Shown here piece by piece: positions 1 to 4,869 of a stretch of 5,407 bases of DNA (the first letter of the stretch is position 1; the number at the start of each line of letters is the position of its first letter). This stretch comes from Lysobacteraceae bacterium (GTDB lineage Bacteria; Pseudomonadota; Gammaproteobacteria; DSM-19610), in the NCBI GenBank assembly GCA_020201295.1, contig JAIVHA010000039.1, positions 1 to 5,407 of the forward strand. The letters are read 5' to 3'. The translations under genes were made by a program, and so were the position numbers. The notes beneath the pieces were generated by a model. That model had not been told where the DNA came from, did not search any database, and saw nothing but the letters and a program-made list of their open reading frames with translations.

Positions 1-48
1 GCCTTCAAGGAACCGCATGAGGGCATGTTGCGCATGCCGGGAGACTGA
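1..48 (+). CDS. possible C-terminal end of an unknown protein (partial)
   Basis: Frame 1 is open from the window edge and reads AFKEPHEGMLRMPGD before a TGA at 46-48. That is only 15 residues, and I do not recognise the family. The following 130 bp hold no open frame that continues it, so it could be the tail of a plus-strand gene converging on higA. Chance openness over 45 bp is common, so the call is weak. The other frames and the minus strand are not clearly better. Confidence 0.25.
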   Translation, partial: AFKEPHEGMLRMPGD

Positions 49-130
49 CGCCCAATCGCAGAAAGCTCGGGAGAGGTCGAACAACGACGTCGATACTTAC
101 CCGCCGGTCACTCAAGTTCAGTCAATCTTG

Positions 131-178
131 TATCGATGGCGGAGGTATCTCGAAACTTATCTCCGCTGCGGTATCGAT
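131..178. repeat. stem-loop at the 3' end of higA
   Basis: GCGGAGGTA (139-147) and TATCTCCGC (158-166) pair around a 10-nt loop with one G-U or A-C position. They are flanked by two copies of TATCGAT (131-137 and 172-178), whose ATCGAT cores can pair with each other. The second copy overlaps the higA stop codon. No T-run follows on either strand, so a canonical Rho-independent terminator is not shown. It may still act as a 3'-end or stabilising hairpin for the higBA transcript, which is an inference from its position. Confidence 0.3.
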
Positions 179-546
179 TAGGCCTGGGCTTGAGGTGGTT
201 TGATCAACGACTCTGCTGGAATGCCCAAGCCTTTGTGGAGTTTCCAGATCATCTTCAAAGTCAGCGAGCGCTTGTGATTGAGGACCTCGTAAACGCGATT
301 GCTTTTGCCGATCATGGGTTCCAGATCTTTTACGGTTAAGCCCTTGCGTTCCATTTCAAATTTGATCGCCTCAACAGGATCAGGCAAGTCCATTGGGAAG
401 TGCTTGGCTTCATAAGCCTCAATAAGTGTGACCATAACATCCAGTTTTTCGCCTTCCAGCGTATCAGGCCCTGCTGCCATCAGGCTTTCAACTTTTTTTA
501 ATGCCACACGGTAGTCGGCATCAGTTTTAATCGGTTTGATGTTCAT
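178..546 (-). CDS. higA: HigA-type antitoxin, HTH XRE family
   Basis: This is the 122-residue antitoxin partner of the HigB toxin directly upstream. In the HigBA family such proteins bind and neutralise the ribosome-dependent endoribonuclease and repress the operon through a DNA-binding HTH domain. Residues 1-55 are a charged helical N-terminal part (KPIKTDADYRVALKKVE, then YEAKHFPMDLPDP). Residues 57-115 form the XRE-like helix-turn-helix (GLTVKDLEPMIGKSNRVYEVL, followed by LTLKMIWKLHKGLGIP). The ATG at 546 has a GGAG Shine-Dalgarno 8 nt upstream (555-558). It starts only 17 bp after the higB stop codon, so the two genes form an operon in the toxin-first order typical of hig loci. The length is usual for the family and no damage is visible. 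The symbol rests on family and gene order, not on close similarity to the E. coli HigA. Confidence 0.9.
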   Translation of the reverse strand: MNIKPIKTDADYRVALKKVESLMAAGPDTLEGEKLDVMVTLIEAYEAKHFPMDLPDPVEAIKFEMERKGLTVKDLEPMIGKSNRVYEVLNHKRSLTLKMIWKLHKGLGIPAESLIKPPQAQA

Positions 547-563
547 GGTTTTTACTCCGGCAA

Positions 564-866
564 TTAAATGGTTTGTACATCAATCTTGTCATACTGCGCG
601 TGGGTGCCAATAAAGCGGATGTATACGACGCGATAGGCGTAGTTGATCCAGACGACAAGTCGATACTTGTTCCCCGCAATATTGAATACCACCCGGCCAT
701 CTTTGAGGATGCTCGCGTTTCTGAAGTCCTGCTTTGCCTCAGGAGGTGAACTCCAATCGGCATGCAAGGTATGACGGTACCAGGCCAATGTTGGTTCTTT
801 GGCATCCGTATATTCTGGGCTTTCTTCCCAGAAGGCTTTCAGTGTCGATAGTGCGATGATTCTCAT
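564..866 (-). CDS. higB: HigB-type mRNA interferase toxin (RelE-like fold)
   Basis: This 100-residue protein matches the HigB_toxin family (Pfam PF09907 by recognition). These are RelE-like endoribonucleases that cleave mRNA on the ribosome until bound by HigA. The family hallmarks are in order: MRIIALSTLKAFWEE at the N-terminus, LAWYRHT at 27-33, the central beta-sheet stretch NIAGNKYRLVVWINY (62-76), and RFIGTHAQYDKID (84-96). H89, Y92 and D93 are in the last segment, the usual C-terminal active-site region of the fold. The ATG at 866 matches the family N-terminus exactly and no in-frame alternative is plausible. No Shine-Dalgarno precedes it, and the predicted promoter places the transcript start at or next to the ATG. 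It is first gene of the higBA operon, with its own palindromic operator. The gene looks intact, and the toxin assignment is firm although activity is untested. Confidence 0.9.
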   Translation of the reverse strand: MRIIALSTLKAFWEESPEYTDAKEPTLAWYRHTLHADWSSPPEAKQDFRNASILKDGRVVFNIAGNKYRLVVWINYAYRVVYIRFIGTHAQYDKIDVQTI

Positions 867-873
867 GGTTCAA

Positions 874-902
874 ACCATAGTCCCATATTGGGACTATGGC
901 AA
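874..902 (-). promoter_or_regulatory. higBA promoter
   Basis: On the minus strand, TTGCCA (902-897, 5/6 match to the -35 consensus) and TATGGT (879-874, 4/6 match to the -10) are separated by exactly 17 bp. The predicted transcription start is near 867, right at the higB ATG (866), which implies a leaderless or nearly leaderless mRNA. The absence of a Shine-Dalgarno before higB fits this. The call is from box matching by eye. Confidence 0.6.
875..899. promoter_or_regulatory. higBA operator: perfect 11-3-11 palindrome
   Basis: CCATAGTCCCA (875-885) and TGGGACTATGG (889-899) are perfect inverted copies around a central TAT. The palindrome overlaps the -10 box, fills the spacer and touches the -35 box of the higBA promoter. 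It ends 8 bp before the higB start. A dimeric HTH antitoxin bound here would block RNA polymerase. Autorepression of this kind is established for HigA-family antitoxins; its use of this site is inferred from placement and symmetry. Confidence 0.8.
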
Positions 903-991
903 CAGATTTCTGTCAGATGAATGCCATCACTGTTCACTGCGACTACGCAGTTCCGCAAAAACCATAGCTACAATCCTCCACAAGCGGGTGC

Positions 992-1019
992 TTCACATGG
1001 CGTGTTATGTTGTTATTCT
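992..1019 (+). promoter_or_regulatory. promoter of the winged-helix gene
   Basis: TTCACA (992-997, 5/6 to -35) is followed after 16 bp by TATTCT (1014-1019, 4/6 to -10). A TG at 1011-1012 makes this an extended -10. The predicted start falls near 1026, inside the dyad at 1014-1046. A second possible extended -10 (TATGTT, 1006-1011) lies just upstream but lacks a -35 partner. The promoter diverges from higBA. Confidence 0.5.
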
Positions 1020-1046
1020 CAATTCGCGATTCGCAAATAGAGAATA
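1014..1046. promoter_or_regulatory. 33-bp near-perfect dyad, probable operator
   Basis: The sequence is symmetrical about position 1030. Of the 16 position pairs, 14 are complementary, with mismatches only at 1025/1035 and 1021/1039. Each half-site reads TATTCTC, then A or T, then ATT, then C or T, then GCGA. The left arm contains the -10 box, and the right arm ends 5 bp before the ATG at 1052 and includes its only weak ribosome-binding sequence (AGAG, 1039-1042). Bound protein would block transcription; as RNA, the same symmetry would fold into a hairpin hiding the ribosome site. Autoregulation by the downstream winged-helix protein is an inference. Confidence 0.75.
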
Positions 1047-1051
1047 CTGAT

Positions 1052-1582
1052 ATGGCCCTCAAACCCCAGGATGTGCTGGTCTTGCTCAAGCTCATTGCCA
1101 TTCAGAAAAAAGAATGGTCATACAATGGCTTGGCGGTTGAGTTGGGTATGAGCCCTTCCGAGGTCCATGGCGCAGGGCAACGTGCGCTTGCCGCCCAGCT
1201 GGCTGTGAAACGGGCTGGCAGTATGGTTCCGAACGTTCGAAATCTCGAGGAATTCCTGGTTCATGGCATTCGTTACGCCTTTTTCCCGGAATGGGGAGGG
1301 CTAGCACGTGGGATGCCGACCCTGTTCGGGGCCAGCCCACTGGCCGAGCGCATCGTGCCATCGGCGGAGCCGGTACCTGTCTGGCCCGATCCCGAAGGGG
1401 AGGCCTATGGCTCCTCCTTTATGCCCTTGTACAAGTCCGCGCCAAAGGCCGCGCGTGCGGATGCCGCCCTGTATGAACTGTTGGTGTTGGTGGATGCCAT
1501 CCGGGGAGGCAAGGCGCGGGAGCGGAATATGGGCGTCAAGGAAATACAGGGCCGGTTGGCGCGCTATGAAAAGGGTGAATAA
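1052..1582 (+). CDS. conserved winged-helix-like protein of unknown function
   Basis: This is a 176-residue protein. An upstream in-frame ATG at 1007 would place coding sequence across the promoter and the 33-bp dyad, so I chose the ATG at 1052 (MALKPQDVLVLLKLIA). Residues 5-55 look like a winged-helix or MarR-like DNA-binding domain: an opening helix, then WSYNGLAVELGMSPSEVHGA (22-41) as the helix-turn-helix, then a helix rich in A and L. The middle (60-120) has conserved-looking stretches: RNLEEFLVHGIRYAFFPE, a G- and P-rich region, and VWPDPEGEAYG. The C-terminus (140-170) is helical and contains LLVLVDAIRGGKARER. I recall such proteins as conserved singletons or partners in accessory regions, but cannot name a function. 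The operator-like dyad at its start suggests a self-regulating DNA-binding protein, possibly an antitoxin-like one. No partner toxin is recognisable downstream; the next gene is a SEC-C protein. No membrane segment or signal peptide is seen. Confidence 0.8.
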   Translation: MALKPQDVLVLLKLIAIQKKEWSYNGLAVELGMSPSEVHGAGQRALAAQLAVKRAGSMVPNVRNLEEFLVHGIRYAFFPEWGGLARGMPTLFGASPLAERIVPSAEPVPVWPDPEGEAYGSSFMPLYKSAPKAARADAALYELLVLVDAIRGGKARERNMGVKEIQGRLARYEKGE

Positions 1583-1623
1583 TCCCAATCTCCTGATGCC
1601 CGAGACCACCGTACCAATTTGAC

Positions 1624-2325
1624 ATGAAGAACCTATCCGATCCATTGAGCGATGATGAAATCGAATGGCTCGAGCACTTCCTGCTCGACCGTATCGATGA
1701 CGATGCCGACACGGAAGGCAAGGACGAGGGCGTGCTGGATATCTCGGAGCTGGATGGCCTGTTCACCGCCGTGGTGAGTGGTCCGGTGATGGTCCCGCCT
1801 TCGGTCTGGTTGCCCGCGCTGTGGGGTGATTACCCGCCGGAGTGGGGCAGTGAAAAGGACGTGGAGCACGTGCTGGCCTTGTTGATGCGGCATATGAACG
1901 GTATTGCCGCCACCTTGATGGCACACCCGGAAGACTTCGAGCCCCTGTTCCTGGAGCGCACGGTGGAAGGCAAGGTCTATACCATCGTCGATGAATGGTG
2001 TGAGGGATATATGCGTGGGGTGAACCTGGCGCCTGAACCCTGGAGCGAGGGCGGGCTGGAAATGACCGTTCTGCTCGCGCCGATCCGGGCCTTTACGAGT
2101 GGGTCGGGTTGGCAGGCACATACGCTTTCCTCGGATCAGGAAGTCGCGAATGTCCAGGATGCGATCACGCCCAATGTGCGCGAGATCCATGCCTGGTGGT
2201 TGGCGCGCCGCGAAAGCCATGCGTCAGTCCAGACAACCCTGCGCCGCGCCACGCCACGTGTCGGGCGCAACGATCCCTGCCCCTGCGGGAGCGGCAGGAA
2301 GTACAAGAAGTGTTGCCTGCATTGA
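1624..2325 (+). CDS. UPF0149/YecA-family protein with C-terminal SEC-C zinc motif
   Basis: This 233-residue protein has the UPF0149 (YecA-like) domain over about residues 8-190: an acidic start with PLSDDEIEWLEHFLLDR, ISELDGLFTAVVSGP at 40-54, MRHMNGIAATLM, and DEWCEGYMRGV near 122-132. It ends in RVGRNDPCPCGSGRKYKKCC (212-231), where C219, C221, C230 and C231 give the CxC-x8-CC zinc ligand pattern of SEC-C. The same motif ends SecA, where it binds zinc and contacts SecB or the ribosome. The role of stand-alone SEC-C/UPF0149 proteins is not settled; a ribosome- or Sec-related chaperone role is a family-level inference. The ATG at 1624 fits the family N-terminus, but no Shine-Dalgarno is visible. 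It lies 41 bp after the winged-helix gene on the same strand, so cotranscription is likely though not shown. The length is normal and it looks intact. Confidence 0.85.
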   Translation: MKNLSDPLSDDEIEWLEHFLLDRIDDDADTEGKDEGVLDISELDGLFTAVVSGPVMVPPSVWLPALWGDYPPEWGSEKDVEHVLALLMRHMNGIAATLMAHPEDFEPLFLERTVEGKVYTIVDEWCEGYMRGVNLAPEPWSEGGLEMTVLLAPIRAFTSGSGWQAHTLSSDQEVANVQDAITPNVREIHAWWLARRESHASVQTTLRRATPRVGRNDPCPCGSGRKYKKCCLH

Positions 2326-2485
2326 GCGCGGGTCGCCTTCCGGGCCTGATTTTGATGCGACGCAATAACCTAACAGAAGCGCAGCATGAAGCCCTAACCG
2401 TCACGACACCGGTCTAATCGATTGAAACGAATAATGATTTAATGGATTTTCCGGGCGGCGTCACCGAATCCGCGAACGGCTAATC
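2326..2485. other. intergenic stretch with no recognisable gene
   Basis: I see no convincing coding sequence here. CCTAAC occurs twice (2369-2374 and 2393-2398), and AT-rich sequence follows around 2420-2450. No clear hairpin-plus-T-run terminator follows the YecA-like gene. Open frames overlapping the end of that gene are frame shadows. Confidence 0.5.
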
Positions 2486-2514
2486 AACTGCTAATTTGAC
2501 AAGAATTAGCAGTT
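2486..2514. repeat. perfect 11-bp inverted repeat, 7-nt loop
   Basis: AACTGCTAATT (2486-2496) and AATTAGCAGTT (2504-2514) are perfect inverted copies around TGACAAG. TTT ends the right arm at 2513-2515, and a consensus -35 hexamer TTGACA sits at 2496-2501, but no good -10 lies 16-18 bp downstream. It may be an operator, a weak terminator or a mobile-element relic. The sequence does not decide between these. Confidence 0.6.
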
Positions 2515-2550
2515 TCCTGCTACCAGTCCGGTCGTTCCCATAGATACATG

Positions 2551-2585
2551 GTGGCCAACTCCGCGTGTTATGCGGAGTTGGCCAC
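2551..2585. repeat. perfect 14-bp inverted repeat, 7-nt loop
   Basis: GTGGCCAACTCCGC (2551-2564) and GCGGAGTTGGCCAC (2572-2585) are perfect inverted copies around GTGTTAT. The stem is GC-rich and would be very stable. No T-run follows on either strand, so it is not a standard Rho-independent terminator. Its right arm runs into the first codons of the VapC remnant. It may mark a rearrangement junction or an element end. Confidence 0.7.
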
Positions 2586-2662
2586 GGTCGCCAGCGACCA
2601 CGAGGTGCTGTTCTTCATCGAGCGACACCGGTTGATGGGGAGGGGCATCAATTTGCACTCCT
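2581..2662 (+). pseudogene. VapC PIN-domain toxin remnant (C-terminal half fragment)
   Basis: The translated stretch ATVASDHEVLFFIERH, then RLMGRGI and a short LHS, matches by recognition the C-terminal half of PIN-domain VapC toxins. In those proteins a segment like 'VASDEEVLxFIERHxLxGRGIGYVDxHLL' precedes the last acidic residues. Here the catalytic aspartate segment after GRGI appears deleted, and both the N-terminal DTSVW-type start and the final RDKRL part are absent. An ATG at 2548 opens the frame, but those first codons are largely inverted-repeat sequence. The reading continues into unrelated protein sequence after about 2662. I interpret it as a dead fragment of a toxin from a subfamily different from the intact VapC at 4173-4571. 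Confidence 0.6.
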
Positions 2663-2665
2663 TCA

Positions 2666-2815
2666 ATGCAAAAGGCGGAAACAACCGGCTCGATTACGCT
2701 GGACAGTCTGGAGCGGGCGGCGAATGCCCTGGATTGCCGGCTGGTCTACGCGCTTGTGCCCGGACAGCTCGAAACTATGGGAGCCGGATGCGTGACCGGT
2801 CCACCGCTTGGCTGA
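2666..2815 (+). pseudogene. truncated C-terminus of mobile mystery protein A (HTH)
   Basis: In this frame an ATG at 2666 gives 49 residues: MQKAETTG, then SITLDSLERAANALD, then CRLVYALVPGQLETM, ending at TGA 2813-2815. This matches by recognition the end of 'mobile mystery protein A' (TIGR02612 as I recall), an XRE-type HTH protein. There, a KSEAxGTITLxxLRRAAEALxCxLVYALVP stretch follows the HTH. The whole HTH core before it is missing and is replaced by the vapC fragment in another frame. The usual tail after LVYALVP is also shortened (GAGCVTGPPLG). No ribosome-binding site precedes the ATG. In intact loci this protein sits upstream of 'mobile mystery protein B', a Fic-domain protein. Here a Fic gene also follows about 70 bp later, but it belongs to a different, larger class. 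Confidence 0.65.
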
Positions 2816-2844
2816 CCCCACTGAGGACATAAATAAGGCGTATT

Positions 2845-2873
2845 TTGGCTGTATTATTCTATAACTATATGAT
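2845..2873 (+). promoter_or_regulatory. promoter of the fic gene
   Basis: TTGGCT (2845-2850, 4/6 to -35) and TATGAT (2868-2873, 5/6 to -10) are separated by exactly 17 bp in an AT-rich region. The predicted start near 2880 lies about 5 nt before the ATG at 2885, and no Shine-Dalgarno is present. The mRNA is therefore probably leaderless or nearly so. TATAAC at 2860-2865 is a second possible -10 but has no -35 at the right distance. Confidence 0.6.
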
Positions 2874-2884
2874 ATACAGCACTC

Positions 2885-4120
2885 ATGACTGATCATCCAA
2901 CGGACATCGAAGCGGACATTCCGGCGGTCATCGACCGCGGTGAGGGCACCGGGTTGATGGAGCCGCTGCTCATCAGCGCAAGCTCCCGCCACCGAAGCGC
3001 CCTCACCGATCTGGCCGTCGACCTTGCGGCCCGAGCTGCCGGCTTCCGCCGCAGCCTGCCCGAGGGCGTGCGCATCGCCCTGGCGGACCTGGTCCGGGCC
3101 ATGAACTGCTATTACAGCAACCTGATCGAAGGTCACGACACACACCCGGTCGACATCGAGCGGGCGCTCAGGAACGATTACAGCACGGACGCGCGCAAGC
3201 GCGATCTCCAGCTCGAGGCCAGGGCGCACATCACCGTGCAGCGCTGGATCGATGCCGGCGGCCTCCCGGGTCACGCCGTCACGGTGAAGGGGATTCGCGA
3301 GGTTCATCGGCGCTTTTGTGCGTTGTTGCCGGAAGACCTGCTCTGGGTGGATAACCCGGATACCGGTGCGCGCATGAAGGTCGTCCCCGGCGAACTGCGC
3401 CGTCGCGATGTGAAGGTCGGTCAGCACATTGCCATCAGCCCCGGCGCCATACCGCGGTTTCTTGCCCATTTCGAACGCACCTATAGCCGGTTGGGCAAGA
3501 CGGACGCCATTCTGGCGACCGCCGCCGCCCATCACCGGTTGTTGTGGATCCATCCGTTCCTCGACGGCAACGGCCGCGTCGCGCGCTTGATGTCCCACGC
3601 CATGCTGCTGGAGGCGCTGGACACCGGCGGCATCTGGTCCGTGGCGCGGGGCCTGGCGCGCAATGTCTCGACCTACAAAGGGCATCTGGCACGCTGCGAC
3701 CTGCCGTGCCGCAACGACCTCGATGGCCGCGGCACCTTGAGCGAGGAGGAGCTGGCGGATTTCACCCGCTTCTTCCTCGAAGTCTGTATCGATCAGGTGG
3801 AATTCATGGAAGCGCTGGTCCAGCCCGACCGTCTGCGCATGCGTATCCTCCTGTGGGCGGAAGAGGAGTCGCGCCTCGGCAAGCTGCCACCCAAGGCCGG
3901 CAATATCCTTGAAGCCATCCTCTACCGTGGCGAGATTCCGCGTGGTGACGTCGCCGGTTTGCTCGGCATCACCGCACGCCACGCACGCCGCATCGTTGCG
4001 GCGCTGGCGGACCATGGCGTGCTCACGTCGGATGGCCCGCGCGTTCCGTTGCGCCTTGCCTTCCCTGCGACGCTGGCGTCACGCTGGATGCCGGGGTTGT
4101 TTCCGGAGAGGGTGCGGTAG
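2885..4120 (+). CDS. Fic-domain AMP-transferase, self-inhibited, with winged helix
   Basis: This is a 411-residue Fic protein. Fic enzymes transfer AMP (or related groups) from a nucleotide to a hydroxyl side chain of a target protein. The catalytic loop is HPFLDGNGRVAR at 223-234, matching HxFx(D/E)GNGRxxR with H223 as the general base, D227 as the metal ligand and R231/R234 for phosphate binding. An N-terminal inhibitory motif, (S/T)xxxE(G/N), is present as SNLIEG at 78-83. E82 would be the glutamate that blocks productive ATP binding, so this is a class II Fic with the inhibitor in the same chain. Residues about 338-393 form a winged-helix domain (ILEAILYRGEIPRGDVAGLL, then GITARHARRIVAAL). 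The ATG at 2885 fits the promoter just upstream. No separate antitoxin lies beside it, consistent with built-in inhibition. The target is unknown. The ORF antisense to it over about 2663-4015 is a high-GC shadow. Confidence 0.92.
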   Translation: MTDHPTDIEADIPAVIDRGEGTGLMEPLLISASSRHRSALTDLAVDLAARAAGFRRSLPEGVRIALADLVRAMNCYYSNLIEGHDTHPVDIERALRNDYSTDARKRDLQLEARAHITVQRWIDAGGLPGHAVTVKGIREVHRRFCALLPEDLLWVDNPDTGARMKVVPGELRRRDVKVGQHIAISPGAIPRFLAHFERTYSRLGKTDAILATAAAHHRLLWIHPFLDGNGRVARLMSHAMLLEALDTGGIWSVARGLARNVSTYKGHLARCDLPCRNDLDGRGTLSEEELADFTRFFLEVCIDQVEFMEALVQPDRLRMRILLWAEEESRLGKLPPKAGNILEAILYRGEIPRGDVAGLLGITARHARRIVAALADHGVLTSDGPRVPLRLAFPATLASRWMPGLFPERVR

Positions 4121-4122
4121 AC

Positions 4123-4166
4123 GGTAATCCGCCCGAAAAGTAGCAGCAAAAAATGGGAGGATTACT
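4123..4166. repeat. imperfect stem-loop between convergent fic and vapC
   Basis: GTAATCC (4124-4130) pairs with GGATTAC (4159-4165), then CCC (4132-4134) with GGG (4155-4157), leaving one G-A mismatch and a 20-nt loop. It lies between the converging ends of fic (4120) and vapC (4173). Six A residues at 4148-4153 would be a U-run in the vapC transcript, but they sit in the loop, not after the stem. A terminator role is possible but not well supported. Confidence 0.3.
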
Positions 4167-4172
4167 AGTTGC

Positions 4173-4571
4173 CTACCACACCGTTTTCACATGGCGGTAT
4201 GCCTGGATTTTGGCATCAGCGGTGATCAGTGGCACCGAGTGATGACGGGCGAGCGCTACGATCATCCGGTCTGCCGGGTCCGGATGAAACTCCCCGGGCA
4301 GGTGTACGGATTGCACGGCCACATCCAGGTCTACAGGGACAAAGGCAACACCCTCGATGGATTCCACGGTTGCCAGCCACTCATCGATATCCATAGTCAG
4401 TGTGAGCCGGCCCTTCGCGACCAGCATGGCGATCTCCCAGGCACTGATCGCCGATACCAGTACCTGCCCAGCCGCCGCCAGTTCCTTTTCAATCGCCTTG
4501 CGCGCACGCGGCGAGAGTTGATCGTCACCGTTGACCCACCAGATCAAGGTGTGGGTGTCGAGCACGATCAC
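4173..4571 (-). CDS. vapC: VapC-type PIN-domain ribonuclease toxin
   Basis: This 132-residue PIN-domain protein belongs to the VapC group whose members cleave RNA in a metal-dependent way. The conserved acidic residues are present in order: D5 in IVLDTHTLIWW, E46 in SAISAWEIAML, D101 in HPDPADRMIVA (with D98 nearby) and D119 in LITADAKI. The start is GTG at 4571. It has a GGGAGG Shine-Dalgarno 7 nt upstream (4579-4584) and overlaps the antitoxin stop as GTGA, the sign of translational coupling. A longer reading from a TTG at 4586 would begin inside that ribosome site and is unlikely. All four acidic positions are retained, so it should be active. It is the second gene of the pair with the Phd-like antitoxin. 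It belongs to the type with a DTHTLIWW start (COG3744-like), which is often paired with Phd/YefM antitoxins. Confidence 0.9.
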   Translation of the reverse strand: MIVLDTHTLIWWVNGDDQLSPRARKAIEKELAAAGQVLVSAISAWEIAMLVAKGRLTLTMDIDEWLATVESIEGVAFVPVDLDVAVQSVHLPGEFHPDPADRMIVALARHHSVPLITADAKIQAYRHVKTVW

Positions 4572-4801
4572 CCCAGAGCCTCCCAATCGCCATCCGCGAC
4601 GGGCTCGGTCGGTTCGCGGTATTCGTCCACGCTGCCCTTGAGGATCGTCAGCGGGTCGCGCTGTTGGTCGCGGTACTTGCGAACCTCGACGGTGGGCTTG
4701 CCGTGGTCGGTCACGATCACAGGCTTGCCCGTCGCTTCCACCTCGCGGAACAGTTCCAGTGCCTTGGCCTTGAACTGGGATTTTGAGACCTTTTCATGCA
4801 T
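4568..4801 (-). CDS. Phd/YefM-family antitoxin
   Basis: The 77-residue protein MHEKVSKSQFKAKALELF, continuing REVEATGKPVIVTDHGKPTV, shows the Phd/YefM fold signature: an N-terminal DNA-binding module in which VSKSQFKAKA is followed by a helix, then VIVTDHGKPTVEV strands. The acidic C-terminal tail (about residues 55-77) would wrap the toxin. It neutralises the PIN toxin encoded next and should repress the operon. I chose the ATG at 4801 because an AGGGG Shine-Dalgarno lies 7 nt upstream (4809-4813). In-frame ATGs further upstream (4819, 4918) would read through the promoter and operator repeats and add unrelated residues. Its stop overlaps the vapC start. The pair is a vapBC-like module whose antitoxin is of Phd type. 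Confidence 0.88.
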   Translation of the reverse strand: MHEKVSKSQFKAKALELFREVEATGKPVIVTDHGKPTVEVRKYRDQQRDPLTILKGSVDEYREPTEPVADGDWEALG

Positions 4802-4825
4802 GGACGTACCCCTGCTCATACGACG

Positions 4826-4869
4826 ATGGTCATGAGTGTAGCAAAAAATGACCATAGGCGGTGACCATA
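4826..4869. promoter_or_regulatory. operator repeats and promoter of the phd-vapC pair
   Basis: ATGGTCAT (4826-4833) and ATGACCAT (4848-4855) are perfect inverted 8-mers 14 bp apart, and a further direct copy TGACCATA lies at 4862-4869. Between the inverted copies, on the minus strand, an extended -10 (TGC then TACACT, 4843-4835) predicts a transcript start near 4828. No good -35 is seen. Another TGACCATA copy lies at 4940-4947. Phd/YefM antitoxins are known to bind paired sites at their promoters; the assignment here rests on repeat position. Confidence 0.6.

Noticed and set aside
1007..1051. Upstream ATG at 1007 as the start of the winged-helix gene
   Set aside because: It would translate the -10 box and the whole 33-bp dyad and add residues (LLFSIRDSQIENTD) that look unrelated to the domain starting at 1052.
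1633..2220. 195-residue minus-strand open frame opposite the YecA-like gene
   Set aside because: Composition is typical of an antisense shadow (H, Q, R rich), with no domain or ribosome site; the plus-strand protein ends in a clear SEC-C motif.
2496..2524. TTGACA at 2496-2501 as the -35 of a promoter
   Set aside because: No acceptable -10 hexamer lies 16-18 bp downstream, and no intact gene follows.
1000..2573. Shared GCGTGTTATG at 1000-1009 and 2563-2572, and CCTAAC at 2369 and 2393, as integron attC boxes around a two-gene cassette
   Set aside because: GTTATGT and GTTATGC do not fit the GTTRRRY core, no matching RYYYAAC partner lies at the right distance, and the second site is explained by the hairpin at 2551-2585.
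2663..4015. 450-residue minus-strand open frame antisense to fic
   Set aside because: It lies wholly opposite the Fic gene and the mobA remnant, has no recognisable domain, and is rich in residues expected from reverse reading of GC-biased codons. The plus strand has exact Fic motifs.
4191..4835. 214-residue plus-strand open frame opposite phd-vapC
   Set aside because: It is antisense to two clear TA genes with good ribosome sites and a GTGA overlap, and shows no family signature.
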